Assembly (NCBI GenBank): GCA_037439465.1
Contig: JBBIVX010000001.1
Span: 124,001-188,000 of the forward strand
DNA: 64,000 bases
From: Parasulfuritortus sp037439465
Lineage (GTDB): Bacteria > Pseudomonadota > Gammaproteobacteria > Burkholderiales > Thiobacillaceae
Reading direction: 5' to 3'
Shown here: positions 52,997 through 61,046 of the stretch, piece by piece
Position numbering within the stretch: position 1 is the first letter of the stretch
Layout of the letters: every line of letters begins with the position of its first letter
Position numbers and translations under genes: made by a program
Notes under the pieces: generated by a model
The model's input: only the letters and a program-made list of their open reading frames with translations
Databases searched by the model: none
What the model was told of the DNA's origin: nothing

Positions 52997-53637
52997 TGAC
53001 CGTGAGTAGTAAAGTGAATGCCGGCATGACCGAGCCCTCCATGCTGGGGTATATCCCCATGGTCATCGAACAGAGCGGTCGGGGCGAGCGCGCCTACGAT
53101 ATCTATTCCAGGCTGTTGAAGGAAAGGGTGGTCTTCCTGGTTGGTCCGGTGAACGATGTCACGGCCAATCTGGTGGTGGCGCAGTTGTTGTTTCTGGAAT
53201 CGGAAAACCCGGACAAGGACATCTATCTCTACATCAACTCGCCGGGTGGATCGGTGTCGGCGGGTCTGGGCATCTACGACACCATGAAGTTCGTCAAGCC
53301 GGATGTCTCCACCCTCTGCATCGGTCAGGCCGCCAGCATGGGGGCCTTCTTGCTGACGGCCGGCGCCAAGGGCAAGCGCTTTTGCCTGCCGAATTCCCGC
53401 ATCATGATCCATCAGCCGCTCGGTGGCTTTCAGGGGCAGGCCTCGGACATCGAGATTCACGCCAAGGAAATCTTGTATCTGCGCGGCCGGCTCAATGAAC
53501 TGATGGCCAGTCATACGGGTCAGCCGCTCGAGGTCATCGAACGCGATACCGACCGCGACTACTTCATGGGGGCGGATGAGGCCGTCGCCTACGGCATCGT
53601 TGATAAGGTGCTGGCCAAGCGCGGCGAAACCGCTTAA
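52996..53637 (+). CDS. clpP: ClpP, ATP-dependent protease proteolytic subunit
   Basis: A 213-residue serine peptidase with the full triad: Ser114 in GQAASMGAFLL, His139 in IMIHQPLGGF and Asp188 in ERDTDRDYF. INSPGGSVSAGLGIYDTM is also conserved. Fourteen subunits form the barrel that degrades substrates unfolded by ClpX or ClpA. The N-terminal 14 residues are a likely propeptide. Translation is coupled to tig. Confidence 0.97.
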   Translation: MTVSSKVNAGMTEPSMLGYIPMVIEQSGRGERAYDIYSRLLKERVVFLVGPVNDVTANLVVAQLLFLESENPDKDIYLYINSPGGSVSAGLGIYDTMKFVKPDVSTLCIGQAASMGAFLLTAGAKGKRFCLPNSRIMIHQPLGGFQGQASDIEIHAKEILYLRGRLNELMASHTGQPLEVIERDTDRDYFMGADEAVAYGIVDKVLAKRGETA

Positions 53638-53673
53638 ACTTGACTAAAATATTTGGGTATAGAGGCGGCAACC

Positions 53674-54954
53674 ATGGCAGACAAACAGGATCACGAAAAA
53701 CTCCTTTATTGCTCCTTCTGCGGCAAGAGCCAGCATGAGGTGCGCAAGCTGATCGCCGGGCCGTCCGTATTCATCTGCGACGAATGTGTCGATCTGTGCA
53801 ACGACATCATCCGGGAAGAGGTGCAAAGTGGCCCGGATGGCAAGGAGGAAAAAGACCGGCTGCCCACGCCCCAGGAAATCCGTGCTGTCCTCGACCAATA
53901 CGTGATCGGCCAGGACCTTGCCAAACGCGCCCTGGCCGTGGCCGTTTACAATCACTACAAGCGGTTGCGTAACCCTTCGCTGGGCAAGGACGATGAAGTG
54001 GAGTTGTCCAAGAGCAACATCCTCCTCATCGGTCCGACCGGTTCCGGCAAGACCCTGCTGGCGCAGACCCTGGCGCGGCTGCTCAACGTGCCCTTCGTCA
54101 TCGCCGATGCCACCACTCTCACCGAGGCGGGGTATGTCGGCGAAGATGTCGAGAACATCATCCAGAAGCTGTTGCAGAAGTGCGATTACGATGTCGACAA
54201 GGCGAAGAACGGTATCGTCTACATCGACGAGATCGACAAGATTTCGCGTAAGTCCGACAATCCCTCCATCACCCGCGACGTCTCTGGGGAAGGCGTGCAA
54301 CAGGCCCTGCTCAAGCTGATCGAGGGCACCACGGCCTCGGTGCCGCCGCAAGGCGGGCGCAAACACCCCAACCAGGAATATATCCAGGTCGATACCACCA
54401 ATATCCTGTTCATCGTCGGCGGTGCCTTCAGCGGTCTGGAAAAGGTGATCCGCAACAGAACCGAAAAATCCGGCATCGGCTTTGGCGCCGAGGTGAAGAG
54501 TAAGGATAACCGCAAGGATCTGGGCCAGGTGTTCCGCATGGTGGAACCGGAGGATCTGATCAAGTATGGCCTGATCCCTGAGTTCGTCGGCCGCCTGCCG
54601 GTGATCGCTACCCTGCAGGAGCTCGACGAAAAGGCCCTGGTGCGGATACTGACCGAACCCAAGAACGCCCTGGTCAAACAGTTCCAGAAACTGTTCAGGA
54701 TGGAAGGCGTGGAACTGGAATTCCGCGACGATGCCCTCGATGCCATCGCCCGCGCCGCGCTCAAGCGCAAGACCGGCGCCCGCGGCCTGCGTTCGATCAT
54801 TGAGCAGTCGCTGCTCGACATCATGTTCGACCTGCCCGGCATGGAGAATGTGCAAAAGGTGGTGTTGGATGAGAAAAGCATCAGCGGCGAGGGCAAACCC
54901 CTGTTGATCTATTCCGAGCCGGCCGCCACCCAGTCTGCCAAGGCAGCGGGTTAA
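53674..54954 (+). CDS. clpX: ClpX, AAA+ unfoldase of ClpXP
   Basis: A 426-residue protein beginning MADKQDHEKLLYCSFCGKSQ, with the N-terminal zinc cysteines 13, 16, 35 and 38, Walker A GPTGSGKTLLAQT, Walker B IVYIDEIDK, the pore segment GYVGEDVENI, the RKSDNPSITRDVSGEGVQQA segment and the IGF loop for ClpP (KSGIGFGAEV). It unfolds tagged proteins and feeds ClpP. ATG 53674 is preferred over one 7 codons upstream on family alignment. Confidence 0.97.
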   Translation: MADKQDHEKLLYCSFCGKSQHEVRKLIAGPSVFICDECVDLCNDIIREEVQSGPDGKEEKDRLPTPQEIRAVLDQYVIGQDLAKRALAVAVYNHYKRLRNPSLGKDDEVELSKSNILLIGPTGSGKTLLAQTLARLLNVPFVIADATTLTEAGYVGEDVENIIQKLLQKCDYDVDKAKNGIVYIDEIDKISRKSDNPSITRDVSGEGVQQALLKLIEGTTASVPPQGGRKHPNQEYIQVDTTNILFIVGGAFSGLEKVIRNRTEKSGIGFGAEVKSKDNRKDLGQVFRMVEPEDLIKYGLIPEFVGRLPVIATLQELDEKALVRILTEPKNALVKQFQKLFRMEGVELEFRDDALDAIARAALKRKTGARGLRSIIEQSLLDIMFDLPGMENVQKVVLDEKSISGEGKPLLIYSEPAATQSAKAAG

Positions 54955-54960
54955 CAATCT

Positions 54961-54992
54961 GCCGACACCGGCTTGAAATCCGGTCTGTCGGC
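54961..54992 (+). terminator. Stem-loop between clpX and lon
   Basis: GCCGACACCGG (54961-54971) pairs with CCGG-tc-TGTCGGC (54980-54992), 11 pairs with a two-base bulge and an 8-base loop. No T-run follows. It could reduce read-through from clpX into lon or stabilise the clpX mRNA. Confidence 0.5.
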
Positions 54993-55040
54993 GTCATCTA
55001 GCCATCACTCAGTTTTGCGGCAAGCCGCCGGAGTCTCCCT

Positions 55041-57449
55041 ATGAGTTCCACTATCCATTTCACTTCCACCGTCACCTTGCCGCTGCTGCCATTGCGCGAT
55101 GTCGTGGTGTTCCCGCACATGGTCATCCCGCTTTTCGTGGGCCGGCCAAAATCTATCAAGGCGCTGGAAGAGGCCATGGAGACGGGCAAGCATATCCTGC
55201 TGGTGGCGCAAAAATCCGCCGCCAAGGATGAGCCGGCGTTTACCGACCTGTATAACGTGGGCACCATCGCCGCCATTCTGCAGATGTTGAAATTGCCGGA
55301 CGGCACCGTGAAGGTGCTGGTGGAGGGAACACAGCGGGTCAACATCAGCGCCTTCCTCGACGAGGAAACGCACTTCAGCGCCCGCGCGGAACCGATTGAA
55401 GAGCCGACCGAGGTCGGTAGCGAACTGGAGGCGATGCGCCGCGCCCTGATGACCCAATTTGACAATTACGTCAAACTGAACAAGAAGATACCTCCCGAGA
55501 TACTGGCCTCCCTGGCCGGCATCGACGACGCCGGCCGCATGGCCGACACCATCGCCGCGCATCTGCCGCTCAAGCTGGAGCAGAAGCAGGCCATACTGGA
55601 AATCTCCGATTTCAAGGGCCGGCTGGATCACCTGATGGGTTTTCTGGAGACCGAGATAGACATCCTCCAGGTGGAGAAGCGTATCCGCGGCCGTGTCAAG
55701 CGCCAGATGGAAAAGAGCCAGCGCGAGTACTACCTGAACGAACAAGTCAAGGCCATACAGAAGGAATTAGGCGAGATCGAGGAAGGTGCCGAGCTGGATG
55801 ATCTGGAAAAGCGCGTTAAGTCTGCCCACATGTCGAAGGAGGCCTTGAAGAAGGCCGAGGCCGAGATCAAGAAGCTGCGCATGATGTCGCCCATGTCGGC
55901 CGAGGCCACGGTGGTGCGCACGTATATCGATACCTTGGTCAATCTGCCCTGGAAGAAAAAGACCAAGATCAGCAAGGATCTCGCCAAGGCCGAGAAGATA
56001 CTCGACGAGGATCACTATGGACTGGAAAAGGTCAAGGAACGCATTGTCGAATACCTGGCCGTTCAGCAGCGTGTGGACAAGCTCAAGGCCCCCATACTCT
56101 GCCTGGTTGGCGCGCCCGGCGTGGGCAAGACATCACTGGGGCAATCGATCGCCCGCGCCACCAATCGCAAATTCGTGCGCATGGCCCTGGGCGGGGTACG
56201 GGATGAGGCCGAGATTCGTGGCCACCGCCGTACTTATATCGGCTCCCTGCCGGGAAAGATATTGCAAAGCATGGCCAAGGTCGGAGTACGCAACCCCATG
56301 TTCCTGCTCGATGAGGTGGACAAGCTCGGCCAGGACTTCCGTGGCGATCCCTCTTCCGCCCTGCTGGAAGTGCTGGATCCGGAACAGAACCACACCTTTC
56401 AGGACCATTACATCGAGGTGGAATATGACCTTTCCGACGTGATGTTCGTGGCCACGGCCAACAACCTGAACATTCCGGCCCCGCTCCTCGACCGCATGGA
56501 GGTCATACGTCTGGCCGGCTACACCGAGGACGAAAAGGTCAACATCGCCACCCGCTACCTCTTGCCCAAGCAGGTCAAGACCAACGGCCTGGCTGAAGGT
56601 GAGCTTGGTCTCAGCGAAGCGGCATTGCGCGACATTGTGCGCTATTACACGCGCGAGGCCGGGGTGCGTGGTCTGGAGCGGGAAATCGCCAAAATCTGCC
56701 GCAAGGCGGTCACCGCGCATGCCCTGAAAAAGGCCAAGGGCAAGATCAATGTGACGCCCAAGAACCTGGACAAATACCTGGGTGTGCGTCGCTATACCTA
56801 TGGCATCGCGGAAAAAATCAATCAGGTCGGTCAGGTCACCGGTCTGGCCTGGACCGAAGTCGGCGGCGAGCTGCTGACCATTGAAGCCAGCATCATGCCT
56901 GGCAAGGGCAGCATCATTCGCACCGGGCAGCTCGGTGAGGTGATGAAGGAATCGATCGAGGCTGCGCGCACGGTGGTGCGCAGCCGTTCCCGCCAGCTTG
57001 GTATCAGGAGCGAGGCATTTGAAGGGAACGACCTGCACATCCATTTGCCTGAAGGCGCCACCCCCAAGGATGGGCCTTCCGCCGGCATTGCCATCTGCAC
57101 CGCCATGGTGTCTGTATACAGCGGCATTCCGGTGCGCTGCGATGTCGCCATGACCGGCGAGATCACCCTGCGGGGCGAGGTCCTGCCGATCGGCGGTCTC
57201 AAGGAAAAACTCCTGGCGGCACACCGCGGCGGCATCAAGAAGGTGTTGATACCGGAGGATAACGTTAAGGATCTGGTGGATATTCCTGACAACATCAAGA
57301 ATCGTCTGGATATCCAGCCGGTGAAGTGGGTGGAGCAGGTGTTTGATTACGCACTGGAAAGCAAACCTGAAAGGCTGCCCGAAGAGGTGCCGGAAGAGGC
57401 CGCAAAAACGGCCACATCCACCGAGACCACCGCTGTGATCAAGCATTGA
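55041..57449 (+). CDS. lon: Lon, ATP-dependent protease
   Basis: An 802-residue protein with the N-terminal substrate domain (LPLLPLRDVVVFPHMVIPLF), AAA+ domain with Walker A GAPGVGKTSLGQ and LDEVDKLGQDFRGDPSSALL, and the peptidase dyad Ser680 in KDGPSAGIAI and Lys723 in GGLKEKLLAAHRGG. It removes misfolded and short-lived regulatory proteins. The C-terminus ends in a Glu/Thr-rich tail. Separate from clpX by 86 bases; I see no clear heat-shock promoter in that gap. Confidence 0.97.
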   Translation: MSSTIHFTSTVTLPLLPLRDVVVFPHMVIPLFVGRPKSIKALEEAMETGKHILLVAQKSAAKDEPAFTDLYNVGTIAAILQMLKLPDGTVKVLVEGTQRVNISAFLDEETHFSARAEPIEEPTEVGSELEAMRRALMTQFDNYVKLNKKIPPEILASLAGIDDAGRMADTIAAHLPLKLEQKQAILEISDFKGRLDHLMGFLETEIDILQVEKRIRGRVKRQMEKSQREYYLNEQVKAIQKELGEIEEGAELDDLEKRVKSAHMSKEALKKAEAEIKKLRMMSPMSAEATVVRTYIDTLVNLPWKKKTKISKDLAKAEKILDEDHYGLEKVKERIVEYLAVQQRVDKLKAPILCLVGAPGVGKTSLGQSIARATNRKFVRMALGGVRDEAEIRGHRRTYIGSLPGKILQSMAKVGVRNPMFLLDEVDKLGQDFRGDPSSALLEVLDPEQNHTFQDHYIEVEYDLSDVMFVATANNLNIPAPLLDRMEVIRLAGYTEDEKVNIATRYLLPKQVKTNGLAEGELGLSEAALRDIVRYYTREAGVRGLEREIAKICRKAVTAHALKKAKGKINVTPKNLDKYLGVRRYTYGIAEKINQVGQVTGLAWTEVGGELLTIEASIMPGKGSIIRTGQLGEVMKESIEAARTVVRSRSRQLGIRSEAFEGNDLHIHLPEGATPKDGPSAGIAICTAMVSVYSGIPVRCDVAMTGEITLRGEVLPIGGLKEKLLAAHRGGIKKVLIPEDNVKDLVDIPDNIKNRLDIQPVKWVEQVFDYALESKPERLPEEVPEEAAKTATSTETTAVIKH

Positions 57450-57473
57450 CGGGGGGGTCGCCAGAAATACCGC

Positions 57474-57503
57474 TTGACACCGTATTTTCCGGGTTGTTAT
57501 ATA
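57474..57503 (+). promoter_or_regulatory. Sigma-70 promoter for hupB
   Basis: TTGACA (57474-57479) with TTATAT/TATATA at 57497-57503, spacing 17 to 18 bases. A full -35 match. The transcript would start near 57510, leaving a 45-base leader before the GTG. Confidence 0.75.
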
Positions 57504-57554
57504 GCTCGCGCAGGTTTCCTGCGCTGCCTCTCATCTACAGAAAGGGGGATTTAC

Positions 57555-57827
57555 GTGAACAAATCTGAACTGATTGACGCCATTGCCGCTTCCGCCGACA
57601 TTTCCAAAGCTGCCGCCAGCCGTGCGCTGGACGGCGCCATGGATGCGGTGAAAAAGGCTTTGAAAAAGGGCGATATGGTAACGCTGGTGGGTTTTGGTAC
57701 CTTCTACGTAGGCAAGCGCGCTGCCCGCAGCGGCCGCAACCCGCGTACCGGCGCCACCATCAAGATCAAGGCGGCAAAAGTGCCGAAGTTCCGTGCTGGC
57801 AAGGCCCTGAAGAGTTCGGTAAACTAA
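57555..57827 (+). CDS. hupB: DNA-binding protein HU-beta
   Basis: A 90-residue histone-like protein: MNKSELIDAIAASADISKAA, VTLVGFGTFYVGKRAARSGR, and NPRTGATIKIKAAKVPKFRA, where the Pro intercalates in DNA. It bends and compacts DNA as a homodimer or with HU-alpha. The start is GTG at 57555 after AAAGGGGG; earlier in-frame codons precede the promoter. The position after lon is conserved in proteobacteria. Confidence 0.97.
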   Translation: MNKSELIDAIAASADISKAAASRALDGAMDAVKKALKKGDMVTLVGFGTFYVGKRAARSGRNPRTGATIKIKAAKVPKFRAGKALKSSVN

Positions 57828-57837
57828 GGGGCTTTGC

Positions 57838-57913
57838 GGGTGCTTAGCTCAGTTGGTAGAGCGTCGCCCTTACAAGGCGAATGTCGGCGGTTCGAACCCG
57901 TCAGCACCCACCA
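57838..57913 (+). tRNA. tRNA-Val (anticodon TAC)
   Basis: A 76-base tRNA: acceptor GGGTGCT/AGCACCC, D arm GCTCAGTTGGTAGAGC, anticodon stem TCGCC/GGCGA with loop CTTACAA (TAC), T-arm GGTTCGAACC, encoded CCA. It begins 10 bases after hupB and is followed 14 bases later by tRNA-Asp. Confidence 0.97.
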
Positions 57914-57927
57914 GCGGTTAATGTTTT

Positions 57928-58004
57928 GGAGTGGTAGTTCAGTCGGTTAGAATACCGGCCTGTCACGCCGGGGGTCGCGGGTTCGAGTCCCGTCCACTCC
58001 GCCA
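57928..58004 (+). tRNA. tRNA-Asp (anticodon GTC)
   Basis: A 77-base tRNA: acceptor GGAGTGG/CCACTCC, anticodon stem CCGGC/GCCGG with loop CTGTCAC (GTC), T arm CGGGTTCGAGTCCCG, encoded CCA. Likely co-transcribed with tRNA-Val and ended by the terminator at 58016. Confidence 0.97.
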
Positions 58005-58015
58005 GCAGTACCAAA

Positions 58016-58039
58016 GGCGAACGTGAGTTCGCCTTTTTT
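58016..58039 (+). terminator. Rho-independent terminator after the tRNA pair
   Basis: GGCGAAC (58016-58022), loop GTGA, GTTCGCC (58027-58033), then six T (58034-58039). The clearest intrinsic terminator in the window. An ATG-like start for ppiD at 58023 lies in its loop, so that start is rejected. Confidence 0.92.
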
Positions 58040-58064
58040 GTTTAAGAATTACCTACGGAAAATC

Positions 58065-59951
58065 ATGTTAGAAGCCATCCGCAATCGCGCCCAAGGCAGG
58101 CTTGCACAAATCATCCTGGCCCTCATCACGATTCCATTCGCCCTCTGGGGTATCGACTCGTACTTCAACAACGGCGGGCGGGAGCCTGCGGTCGCCAGTG
58201 TCGATGGCGACGAAATCAGCCAGCGGGATTTCGTGCGCGCCCTCAAGAACCAACGCGACAATCTGGAAAAACAGGGGCAAGCGAAGATCGATATTGAAGA
58301 CAAGGCCTTCCGCGAGGGGGTACTGAAACAGATCATCAATACCCGCTTATTGAGCGGTGCCGCCCGTGGCGTTGGATTCGTCGTGCCCGCCGGTGAGATG
58401 GAGGCCGTGCTGCAGAGGGCACCCATCTTCCAGAGCAACGGCAAATTTTCCCCGGAACGCTTCGACGCCTGGCTGCGGGAGCAAGGGGTGGGCAAGCAGG
58501 AACTCTTGCGCATGCTTGAAGAAGACACCCTCACCCGCCAACTGCAATTCGGCTACGGTGAGGGGGCGATAGCGCCCGCCGCGGTAACCGCCCAGGTGGC
58601 GGCGCTGGTGGCACAGCAGCGCGAAGTGATCGAGGTGATTTTTGATGCCGCCGCCTACGCCAAAACGGTGGCCGTAGACGACAAGGCGGTCGAAGCCGAG
58701 TACAACGCCCACAAGGCGGACTTCGCCTATCCGGCGCAGGCCAGGGTGCAGTACCTGGTGTTATCGCTTGATGCCATACGTGGTCAGATTCGCATAAGCG
58801 ACGAGGCCGCCAGACAATATTATGAAAGCAACGCCGCCCGTTACCAGTCGCCTGAACAGCGCCGTGCCAGCCATATACTGATCAAGGCCGATGCCAGCAT
58901 GACGCCCGCCCAGCGCGACGCCGCCAAGGCCAAGGCAAGCAAGCTTATGCAGGAAATCCAGTCTGCACCCAACCGCTTCGCCGAATTGGCCAGACAACAA
59001 TCTCAAGACCCTGGGTCGGCGGAGAGGGGCGGCGATCTGGGCAGTTTCAGCCGCGACATGATGGTCAAGCCCTTCGCTGACGCCGTTTTCTCCATGAAAC
59101 CGGGAGAGGTCCGCGGTCCTGTCGAGAGCGAATTCGGCTATCACATCATTCGTCTCGATGGTATCGCAATGGGGGCCAAGCTGGCTTTTGAATCGGTCAA
59201 GGCCGAGATTGTCGACGGCTTGACGCAGCAGGAGGCCCAGCGCCAATTCGCTGAGGTGGCCGATCGCTTTGGCAACCTGGTTTATGAAAAGCCGGACAGC
59301 CTCGATCCCGCCGCCAAGGCGTTGCAGTTGAGCGTGCAGGAGAGTGGCTGGATCAGCCGCGATCGGGCCGAGCCTGCCATGCTGGCGAACAAGGCATTGC
59401 TCGATGCGGTGTTCAGTCCCGACGCCCTGGAAAAACATCAGAACACCGAGGCGATCGAGGTGGCGCCGAGCACCCTGGTTGCCGCCCGCGTCATCGAGCA
59501 GAAACCGGCTGGCACCAGGCCGCTTGCCGACGTCACGGCGGAAATTCGCGCGAAACTCACGCAACAGGCCGCTCGCGCCAAGGCCATCGAAGCCGGCCTA
59601 CAGGCATTTAAGTCCCTGCAGGCGGGGCAGAACGTGGCCGGCATGAGTGCGCCTAGGCTGGTATCGAGGATGCAGCCTCTCGGCCTGCCGCCGGAATCGA
59701 TCAAGGCCGTGTTCAAGGCTAATGCCAGCAAACTGCCGCTGGCGGTCGGCGCCGAGACTCCCCAGGGCTATCGCCTTTACCGCGTCAACCGGGTAGTGAA
59801 GGCGGAAGCGGATGCCAACAGGCAGAAGATGCTGCAGCGTGACCTGACCCGTCTGCTCGCCCAGGAGGAGTTGCGCGCCTACCTGGAATATCGCCGCGCC
59901 CATGCCAAGGTGGAGTTGAATAACAAGGCGCTGGATAAGAAGGCGGAATAA
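58065..59951 (+). CDS. ppiD: PpiD-type periplasmic folding chaperone (SurA_N-like and parvulin domains)
   Basis: A 628-residue protein starting MLEAIRNRAQGRLAQIILAL. One N-terminal membrane anchor (IILALITIPFALWGI) leaves the rest in the periplasm. A SurA_N-like chaperone region (VDGDEISQRDFVRALKNQRD) is followed by one parvulin domain (RRASHILIKADASMTPAQRD, GGDLGSFSRDMMVKPFADAV, EFGYHIIRLDGI). PpiD helps proteins leaving SecYEG. E. coli PpiD has weak isomerase activity; whether this parvulin domain is active is unknown. Position after hupB matches other proteobacteria. Confidence 0.94.
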   Translation: MLEAIRNRAQGRLAQIILALITIPFALWGIDSYFNNGGREPAVASVDGDEISQRDFVRALKNQRDNLEKQGQAKIDIEDKAFREGVLKQIINTRLLSGAARGVGFVVPAGEMEAVLQRAPIFQSNGKFSPERFDAWLREQGVGKQELLRMLEEDTLTRQLQFGYGEGAIAPAAVTAQVAALVAQQREVIEVIFDAAAYAKTVAVDDKAVEAEYNAHKADFAYPAQARVQYLVLSLDAIRGQIRISDEAARQYYESNAARYQSPEQRRASHILIKADASMTPAQRDAAKAKASKLMQEIQSAPNRFAELARQQSQDPGSAERGGDLGSFSRDMMVKPFADAVFSMKPGEVRGPVESEFGYHIIRLDGIAMGAKLAFESVKAEIVDGLTQQEAQRQFAEVADRFGNLVYEKPDSLDPAAKALQLSVQESGWISRDRAEPAMLANKALLDAVFSPDALEKHQNTEAIEVAPSTLVAARVIEQKPAGTRPLADVTAEIRAKLTQQAARAKAIEAGLQAFKSLQAGQNVAGMSAPRLVSRMQPLGLPPESIKAVFKANASKLPLAVGAETPQGYRLYRVNRVVKAEADANRQKMLQRDLTRLLAQEELRAYLEYRRAHAKVELNNKALDKKAE

Positions 59952-59966
59952 CGCCCTGAGTTTCGT

Positions 59967-60503
59967 TCAGCGAGCCGGCTTAGCTCCGCCCGGCGACGGG
60001 GGGCCCTGTTCCCGACGCTCGTTCTGAATGGCCCGCCTATGCTGGCGAAACAACCACTGGGTCCACTGTTCCGCCAGCTCTTCCGCCATGGGCTCGAACT
60101 CCGCCCGCCACCAGCCTGATTGCACAGGTCCGGCTACGGCGGCGAGCTTAAGTGGCGCCGCCAGGGCGGGATGCAGGGCCAGGCTGACGATGCCCTGTCC
60201 GACCGTCACCTGGGAACATTCCGCCACCCGCCATTCGACGCCACGCGCGTCCAGCCGCAGGAAGGATGGCGCCAGGACGGACGCCTCGGCGAACAACAGT
60301 GTCCCCAGCCAATGCAGCAGCAGATCCAGCTTGCCTTCCAGCCGTTCCTGCGAGTGCTCCGTTTCAGTTTCACGCGGCGCCGTTTCCAGTTGATTGACCA
60401 CCCTGAGCAACAACAAATTTCCCTGCCGCTGAGCGACGGTGGCAAGACCTGGCGTCCAGGCAAATTGCAGTTCGCATTCAACGCTGAGCTGGGTGGTTGT
60501 CAT
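59967..60503 (-). CDS. Hypothetical protein, possible atypical PilZ domain
   Basis: A 178-residue cytoplasmic protein beginning MTTTQLSVECELQFAWTPGL. The segment RETETEHSQERLEGKLDLLL, then WLGTLLF, resembles atypical PilZ (tPilZ) proteins in pattern, but I cannot confirm the c-di-GMP residues by eye. The C-terminus (AIQNERREQGPPSPGGAKPA) is low-complexity. It is 15 bases past the convergent ppiD stop and 66 bases after queF in the same direction; gap 60504-60569 shows nothing distinct. If it is a PilZ protein, it would add a receptor to the c-di-GMP enzymes in this window. Confidence 0.5.
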   Translation of the reverse strand: MTTTQLSVECELQFAWTPGLATVAQRQGNLLLLRVVNQLETAPRETETEHSQERLEGKLDLLLHWLGTLLFAEASVLAPSFLRLDARGVEWRVAECSQVTVGQGIVSLALHPALAAPLKLAAVAGPVQSGWWRAEFEPMAEELAEQWTQWLFRQHRRAIQNERREQGPPSPGGAKPAR

Positions 60504-60569
60504 GACAGGCTTGTGCCGGGCCGGCGCACGGCCTGCATGCCGCTGGCGGGGCCTGGGTGGCGGAAACAG

Positions 60570-60989
60570 TCAGCCACGGGTGTTTGCTTGTGGCGTGAAG
60601 GCACTCAGTTCCACACGCGGCAGCGGTTGCCAGTCTGTCCGGCGGTGCTCGGCGACGACATTGGTGAATATCCCGCCGCGCACATAGAACTTGGCGGTCA
60701 GACGCAAGAAGCGCGGCTGCAATGCCATCACCAGGTCATCGAGGATACGGTTGGTCACCGCCTCGTGGAAATGCCCTTCGTCGCGAAACGACCAGATGTA
60801 GAGCTTTAGGCTCTTCAGCTCCACGCATGTCTTGTCCGGGATATAGTCGATAAATAGCGTGGCGAAATCCGGCTGGCCGGTTTTCGGGCATAGACAGGTG
60901 AATTCCGGCACCTCGATATGGATATGAAAGTCCCGGCCGGGGGCCGGATTGGCAAAGGTTTCCAGGGTTCTGGAGGGTTGGCTGGGCAT
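60570..60989 (-). CDS. queF: QueF, NADPH-dependent preQ0 reductase
   Basis: A 139-residue short-form QueF: PEFTCLCPKTGQPDFATLFI holds the catalytic Cys34 and Asp41, and YIPDKTCVELKSLKLYIWSF binds NADPH. It reduces 7-cyano-7-deazaguanine to preQ1 for queuosine tRNA modification. ATG 60989 (MPSQPSRTLETFANPAPGRD) fits the family better than one 10 codons upstream. It diverges from smc across 57 bases. No preQ1 riboswitch pattern is visible upstream. Confidence 0.95.
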   Translation of the reverse strand: MPSQPSRTLETFANPAPGRDFHIHIEVPEFTCLCPKTGQPDFATLFIDYIPDKTCVELKSLKLYIWSFRDEGHFHEAVTNRILDDLVMALQPRFLRLTAKFYVRGGIFTNVVAEHRRTDWQPLPRVELSAFTPQANTRG

Positions 60990-61021
60990 GTGCGGAGGCG
61001 GACGGTTAAAATACGACACTC

Positions 61022-61027
61022 ATTATA
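61022..61027 (-). promoter_or_regulatory. Possible -10 element for queF
   Basis: A perfect TATAAT on the minus strand in the queF-smc gap, 33 bases before the queF ATG. The matching -35 would fall in the smc start and is weak (GCAAGA region). Confidence 0.35.
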
Positions 61028-61046
61028 AAACCCGATAGCGTCTGTC

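Noticed and set aside
53644..54957. A 437-codon frame antisense to clpX, and similar frames antisense to lon (56133-57446), radA (42125-43528) and uvrB (22162-23391)
   Set aside because: All lie opposite highly conserved genes and show no family motif; GC-rich coding DNA often lacks stops in the opposing frame.
58023..58064. An earlier start for ppiD at 58023
   Set aside because: It falls in the loop of the strong terminator after tRNA-Asp; ATG 58065 gives the normal PpiD N-terminus.
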